64,000 nt of DNA from Ashinkailepas kermadecensis (Eukaryota; Arthropoda; Thecostraca; Neolepadidae). The notes beneath the pieces were generated by a model, which did not search any database, was not told the DNA's origin, and was given only the letters and a program-made list of their open reading frames with translations. A program made the translations under genes and the position numbers. Shown here one piece after another: positions 59,060 through 64,000 of this stretch (position 1 is the stretch's first letter; each line of letters opens with the position of its first letter). The stretch spans positions 162,288 through 226,287 of the forward strand of contig JAOTOM010004123.1 of the NCBI GenBank assembly GCA_034440615.1, given 5' to 3'.

Positions 59060-59575
59060 CTTTCCCGCGGTGTCTCCCATTGGTAGACTACGGTGGAGGC
59101 GTGGAGTGAACCGTATGACCGATTATGGCATGCGGTCGTCAACTGATATTATAGGTTTTGGGCATTATAGGCTCCGAGCATTATAGATTTTGTGCATTAT
59201 AGACTTTGAGCTTTAGCGGTTTTGAAGCATTGGCTGTTTCCAGAGTTATGCTTTCTGAATATTAGTTGAAACGAAGCATTATAGGAATTGAGCATTATAG
59301 GTTTCGAAGTATTATGGGTTTTGAGCATTATATGTTTTGAATGTTCCCACAGGACGTAGTATTAGAGGCTTTGAAGCATTATAGGATTTGGGTATTACAT
59401 GTTCTGAACAACTATATGTTTCAAGCATTATGTGGCTTGAGGCATTATAGGTTTTGGGTGTTATAGGTATTGAACATTCCCCCAAGACGACGATTTAGAG
59501 GCTCTGAAGCATTAGGTGTTTTTGGTATTATAGGTTCTGAAGCATTATAGGTTTGGGGTATTATACGTTCTGATA
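59060..59575 (+). repeat. GCATTATAGGTTTTGA short-unit repeat, copy 2
   Basis: 59060-59345 aligns with the reverse complement of 41371-41640. Further GCATTATAGG units continue to 59575. Confidence 0.75.
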
Positions 59576-60009
59576 TGTCCCCGTTTTGCCATGGCATGAG
59601 AAACAATCCCACGAAATGCGGCACATACGTCTTGACGCGAATGCTAATTTATTTCATAAGTCCTTTGACCATGATATATATATCGTTCCCCACAGCCGTA
59701 TTTTTTAAGAAAAAAAATGTTCTTCGTAATAGTATGTTACCTAAACATGAGTGTCGTTTTTTCACCATTGGCGTCTACGAAATAGCTCTCGAATGGCGTA
59801 GAAAGATGTTTTCGGCCAAAAATGTCACATGCGTCTTTTTTCCTTTGCACGGCAGTGATGGCAGTGTATACTTGTTTGCATAGCGAACAAACCAGTCGGG
59901 AAAGGTAACCGGGGAGATATTAAAAAAAATAAGGAAAATCAAGTTCTCAATACAACTGTTTTCGTGTTCTTTTACTCAAACTACGAAAGCGTTACTGAGG
60001 ATCGCATTG

Positions 60010-60067
60010 AAAATTCTTAAACCCTAAAAAAAAATTTAAAAAACCCAAATTTCCAAAATAAAAAAAA

Positions 60068-60105
<38 letters not shown>

Positions 60106-60152
60106 AATAAAAAAATAAAAAAAAAAAAAAAAAAAAGATGTTAAAGCTTCGG

Positions 60153-60191
<39 letters not shown>

Positions 60192-60330
60192 AAAAAAAAA
60201 AGGGTAAAGTAAAAAAAAAAAAAAAAAAAAAATTTTATTTTATAAAATTACACTCGGGGGGGAGGGGAAAGGGGAAAAAAAAAAAAAAAATAAAAACTTA
60301 ATTTTAATATTAAATAAAAAAAAAAAAGAG
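60010..60330. other. A-rich low-complexity stretch, possible consensus artefact
   Basis: Long A runs broken by isolated T or TT and short G runs. It resembles poorly resolved sequence more than a poly(A) tail: there is no coding or retroelement context on either side. Confidence 0.6.
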
Positions 60331-60331
60331 G

Positions 60332-61895
60332 GTCGCAACACGAAATTCTTCCAGGGGGGGCAATGTTCATAGGGGGGCCTCCTGTTCCCCAAAAGGGGGC
60401 CTCCTCTGTCCCCAACCTTTTTTTTAATAAATATTATTAAACAGAATATGCATGGGTGAATACGAACCTAACAAAATAATCCATCACAAAAAAGAAGAAA
60501 AAAAACACATTCATTCAGGCACATCATACCTTTCTGTGTTACCATATATCATCAACAATGACATCCTCTATGGCAAGGTAGACTTTAAAAAAAAGTTATC
60601 TTTATGAATTATATGAACTAGATTCTGTCTTCGGTTTTCGTTTGATTTGCATAATTCCATAAAGTAACGTCCAAGACATTTCTTTAGCACTGCTTTTTTC
60701 CTTGGCACCTGTTCTATTCTGGGAAATATTTGGCAAATTACACTGTTCCAGGAGGTCCTGTGTTAGGGCCTCCTATTGCTTTTTAATCTCTTAGCATGGT
60801 TCCCGAATGGGAACATGATTTCATATTGATGTCTTGTTTGTTCTTGGCATGGTGCATCATTTACGCAAAACGCAATAGCAAGAATCATTTTTTTTCGCTG
60901 AGAACTAAGCCATACCAGGGTATAAATAAGCAAATGTGGATAAATACGTCAGTGCCAAAACAAACCAATATCTTTATGCTTTATCGACGAGAATAATCTT
61001 CCCACTGGCCTCTAGATTGTAGCGAGCTGGTGGGGCTCGTGCCGAGCATATCTGAAAGATATCTCCCATTGATCAACCCACTTCTATGTCCACCAAGTTT
61101 AACTGAATATAGCTAGGTTCATCACTACTGTTAGTAATTCCCACCAGCTTGATCTCATAAACAAGCTTAAACGATCATTTCTCAGTCCTCGGACGACAAT
61201 TTCGCGAATGCGACAACGAGAGGTGAATTGAATTGGTTTTCTGATCGTCATCTTAGGGATATATTTCTTCTTCTTTTTTTATAACATTTGGTGCTGGCTG
61301 CAAGGCACTTGGCACAGAAGCTAAGATAATAAATCCTCCGCGAATAAATTCACGGCAAGAACAAGCATTGAACAACAATGCATCAATGGCAATGCAACAA
61401 TGTAACAATGATAATGCATAAATAATGCAAAACCTTCGAATTCCACGCCTTCACGCCCATCGTTATCGCTGTGCTGTACTGTTTTGTAAATTATGTCGTT
61501 GAGAAGGTACTGAAGCTGGGAAGCTCTAATCATGCAGGCTGCAATCACAGAAGACAACTTTGTAGGAAGAAAATACGTTTTAAAACATCGTTCCTCCCAT
61601 TTAATATGGGGCATCGGTGTTGTTTTGTATGTTTGTGAGAGGGAATTTTCCCCCGAAATGTTGACCTTGCTCCATGGGCGTAAGTTTTCCGATTTAGACC
61701 ACTATTTGGTCAAAGGGGACCATTTTAAATACAATAATTAGTGATCGACTGGATTATCCTGTGGAGGGGCCTAATCTATCACTATCGTTTCTGATTCGTC
61801 TGATTTCAACCCTAGCTCCCCCACCCTGTTCGAATGTATTATTTTGGTATCCCTTGACAAGTCACCTCGCACTGCTGAAATTACACCTACGCAAA
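60332..61895 (+). repeat. Dispersed repeat family A, copy 2
   Basis: Starts GTCGCAACACGAAATTCTTC and follows copy 1 in the same orientation. About 350 bp at 60415-60765 are extra compared with copy 1. Confidence 0.75.
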
Positions 61896-62299
61896 TCACT
61901 TTAAAATATAAAATTTCCAAATTTCAGACATTCCGGTTCATAGTGCCCGGTCGCCACGACTCCAACGTTATTGCACGTGCACACCCATCTTGCGCATTCG
62001 GCGCATTCGCCACACTTCGTGCGATGCTACGGATTCTGCTGGGTCTCCTACGCTTTGCTAATTATTGCCACATGATAGACTTGTGCCATATCTGACGTGA
62101 TAAAATGCTTCGTATGGTCGTTCGCTGCGAAAATTCGATGAATTAAATTCCATCCTTAGTTCCCTACTTCCCATATTTGATGGTAAAGAAATGCGGATAC
62201 CCGCTGAGCTTTGATTCACCTCATATCTTGATTAAACATGCTTCCAGGTTGGCTACCGAACCGAGGCCCAGCCTGAGTGTACTTCTTTGAACCCGTTTC

Positions 62300-64000
62300 G
62301 TATTTCTTCGTCTACGGATGTGTCTTAGGGCTCCAATCCATTTGTGTTAGAGATCCAACGCCTTTTCGAAACTACTGCTCGTATTATGGTTTGTTGCTTT
62401 TATGTGCACCGAATACTTTTTTTAGTTGTCGGGACGCTTTCAAAGATCTCGATGTGTTTACTTAGTGCCCGGAATTTTTGTTCGTTTCGGACCATGTTGC
62501 TTTTTGCGGCCCCAGCCTCTTATGACTTGTGCAGTCATATGGTCCCTGTGTGCCTTGAGAGCTTCCGGTGTTTTTTTTTAATGATGTTTTCTAGAGTTCC
62601 CGGTATATATAGTTATGGCTACAACACATGTTTTCGGGTCCTGTCGCTTTTTGCGAGACTGCGCTTTGGAGGGCCAGTCGCATTCTCGGCCCTCGTTGTG
62701 CTCTTAGTGTCCCGCTGTGTTCATTTGGGGCTTCTGACGCACATTTGTGGTGTCCCGGTACGATTTCGGGGCTTTTTCTGGGTCCTATCGCGACTTATCG
62801 CGTCCAGGCGCGTGGTTCCGGGACCCAACGCCAGTTATCTGGGCTCAACGCGATTTTGTGGATCTTTTCTGAATTTTCTTTAAATTCCGAATCCCGACCT
62901 TATTTTTTCGAGTCCCTGGCGCCATGTATGTTTTTCGATGCCGTACGCGATTTGTCAAGGCATCTGATGACATGTTCGTTGCTCCAGAACCATTGTCCTG
63001 ACCTGGGTTTTTTTGGAATCCCTCATTATTTTGGAGGGCTCCGGCTTTATTTTTCGGATACCGATGCGACTTTGGGGGTCACACGGTGCCTATGTGGGGC
63101 CCTAGACGCCAATTGTTGGCAGCCCCGACGTTAATTTTTTATGCCCAGGCCAAATTTTTGGTACTACCGATGGGAATTGTGGGTCCGAGCGCGAAATTTG
63201 GTGGGACCGGTTCCAGTTTGCGGGGCGCGTTGTACCTAGCTGTGACCCCACGCGATCTCGGCGGTTCTGTTGCAGATTTTTGTGCCTCGGAGCGAGTTTT
63301 CTGGGGCCCGGCGTATTTACTAGGAGTCTCTATGCGAATTCTGGTGGACCGACGCGAATTTGTGTGGCCCCAGCGCGACTTTTGGGGGCCTCGGCTCGAT
63401 TCTTGGGAGCTTATCCCTCTTAGGAGGGAGGGGGCATTTGCCCTTTTGATATGTCACTGCGGCCACCAAAGGACTTTTTTTTTCAGCCGATGGCACCTTT
63501 CGGAGTATAAATGCCCTCCGGGCAATTTTTATCGGACCTGTTCTTAATTTTCCGGTGCTGGGGTCGATTCTATCGAGACTCGGTGTGAACTTTTGGACAT
63601 CGAGTTCTATTTTCTTAAAGGTCCTTATGCGATATTTTTCGGTCCTGGTACGATTCGTCGGTTTCCAGGTGCGATTTTTTTCGGTGCCCTGACACGTTTT
63701 TTCCAGTGCCCAACGGGTTTTGGGGGGACTTTGACCGATTTTTTTTTGTGGAGCAGAGTGACATTCCGGTTGATAATTGATTTTTTGGGGCAGCTGTAAC
63801 CTTTTGGGTCCAGGCGCGACCTTTTTGGTGTCCAGTGAGATTTTCAAGGGCTGCGACGGGACTTTTTTTCTAGTCCAATGTAATCTTTTATGTCCCGACG
63901 TCATTTGCTTGGATCCCTAGCTCGAGTTTTAGCGACCTAGACACTTTGTGGGTGTCCAATACGTTTTTGATGCTTTTGGTGTCGTTGTTGGGGCCCCAGA
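62300..64000 (+). repeat. Family G, copy 4 (longest, runs off the window)
   Basis: The first part (62400-62960) matches the reverse of 44285-44790. The last part (63200-64000) matches 49620-50157, with an internal segment (about 63410-63690) that instead matches the reverse of 25000-25395. This copy therefore joins the pieces seen separately in the other three. Confidence 0.75.

Overview
The window looks like gene-poor, repeat-dense nuclear DNA from an invertebrate. Short TTAGG-type runs (many TAGGTTAGG/CCTAACC strings at 19.9-23.1 and 45.1-45.6 kb), CR1/L2-like and RNase H-bearing I/Jockey-group LINEs, a Penelope-like fragment, a hAT transposase of the ZNF862-like type, and long (TA)n, (CA)n and poly-C tracts fit an arthropod best. 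This is inference; no host gene fixes the taxon. I see no bacterial features, no rRNA and no CRISPR. Nearly every long reading frame belongs to a mobile element or to a tandem repeat whose unit is a multiple of three.

Layout. 1-5.1 kb: two CR1/L2-type LINE copies in opposite orientation, with a 164-bp tandem repeat and short LINE tails between them. 5.4-5.8 kb: foldback element with a (TA)n core. 5.8-9.7 kb: CpG-richer DNA with a tRNA-Ser-like sequence, a P-element-like protein fragment and CRE octamers. 9.73-10.66 kb: TTAA-flanked inverted-repeat element, with a shorter relative at 41.9-42.3 kb. 10.8-12.2 kb: decayed CR1/L2 copy. 12.7-15.75 kb: zinc-finger plus hAT transposase-like gene. 15.9-16.1 kb: full-length tRNA-derived SINE with a 13-bp target duplication. 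17.7-19.8 kb: three copies of a GGGGCGTCGATTTGT repeat. 19.9-23.1 kb: TTAGG-rich repeats. 24.3-25.4 kb: first copy of a large GC-rich family that recurs at 44.3-44.8, 49.4-50.4 and 62.3-64.0 kb. 25.65 kb: second, 5'-truncated SINE.

27.0-41.1 kb: an 0.83-kb repeat at 27.04 kb has an inverted partner at 33.67-41.08 kb. That partner is split by a 6.56-kb LINE (34000-40557) flanked by a 10-bp duplication, and the 27-kb copy serves as the unoccupied site. The LINE has gag-like zinc-knuckle ORF1, endonuclease, reverse transcriptase and RNase H, but carries frameshifts, a stop and a PQG-to-PQE change. A Penelope-like GIY-YIG fragment with a hammerhead-like core lies at 31.8-32.8 kb. 41.4-64 kb: repeat families in direct and inverted copies, two minisatellite blocks (46.7-48.2 and 50.4-52.0 kb), a large foldback at 53.2-54.8 kb, one zinc-finger exon (45.91-46.09 kb, minus strand), and an A-rich stretch at 60.0-60.3 kb that looks like poor consensus.

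How the parts relate: the 3' end of the LINE (a GGGCGC...GCGCCC hairpin followed by TAAAC...CCAACC-type repeats) matches the 3' tails of both SINEs and of at least seven orphan fragments. This suggests that an autonomous I/Jockey-group LINE mobilises a tRNA-derived SINE through a shared tail, with both partners present in this window.
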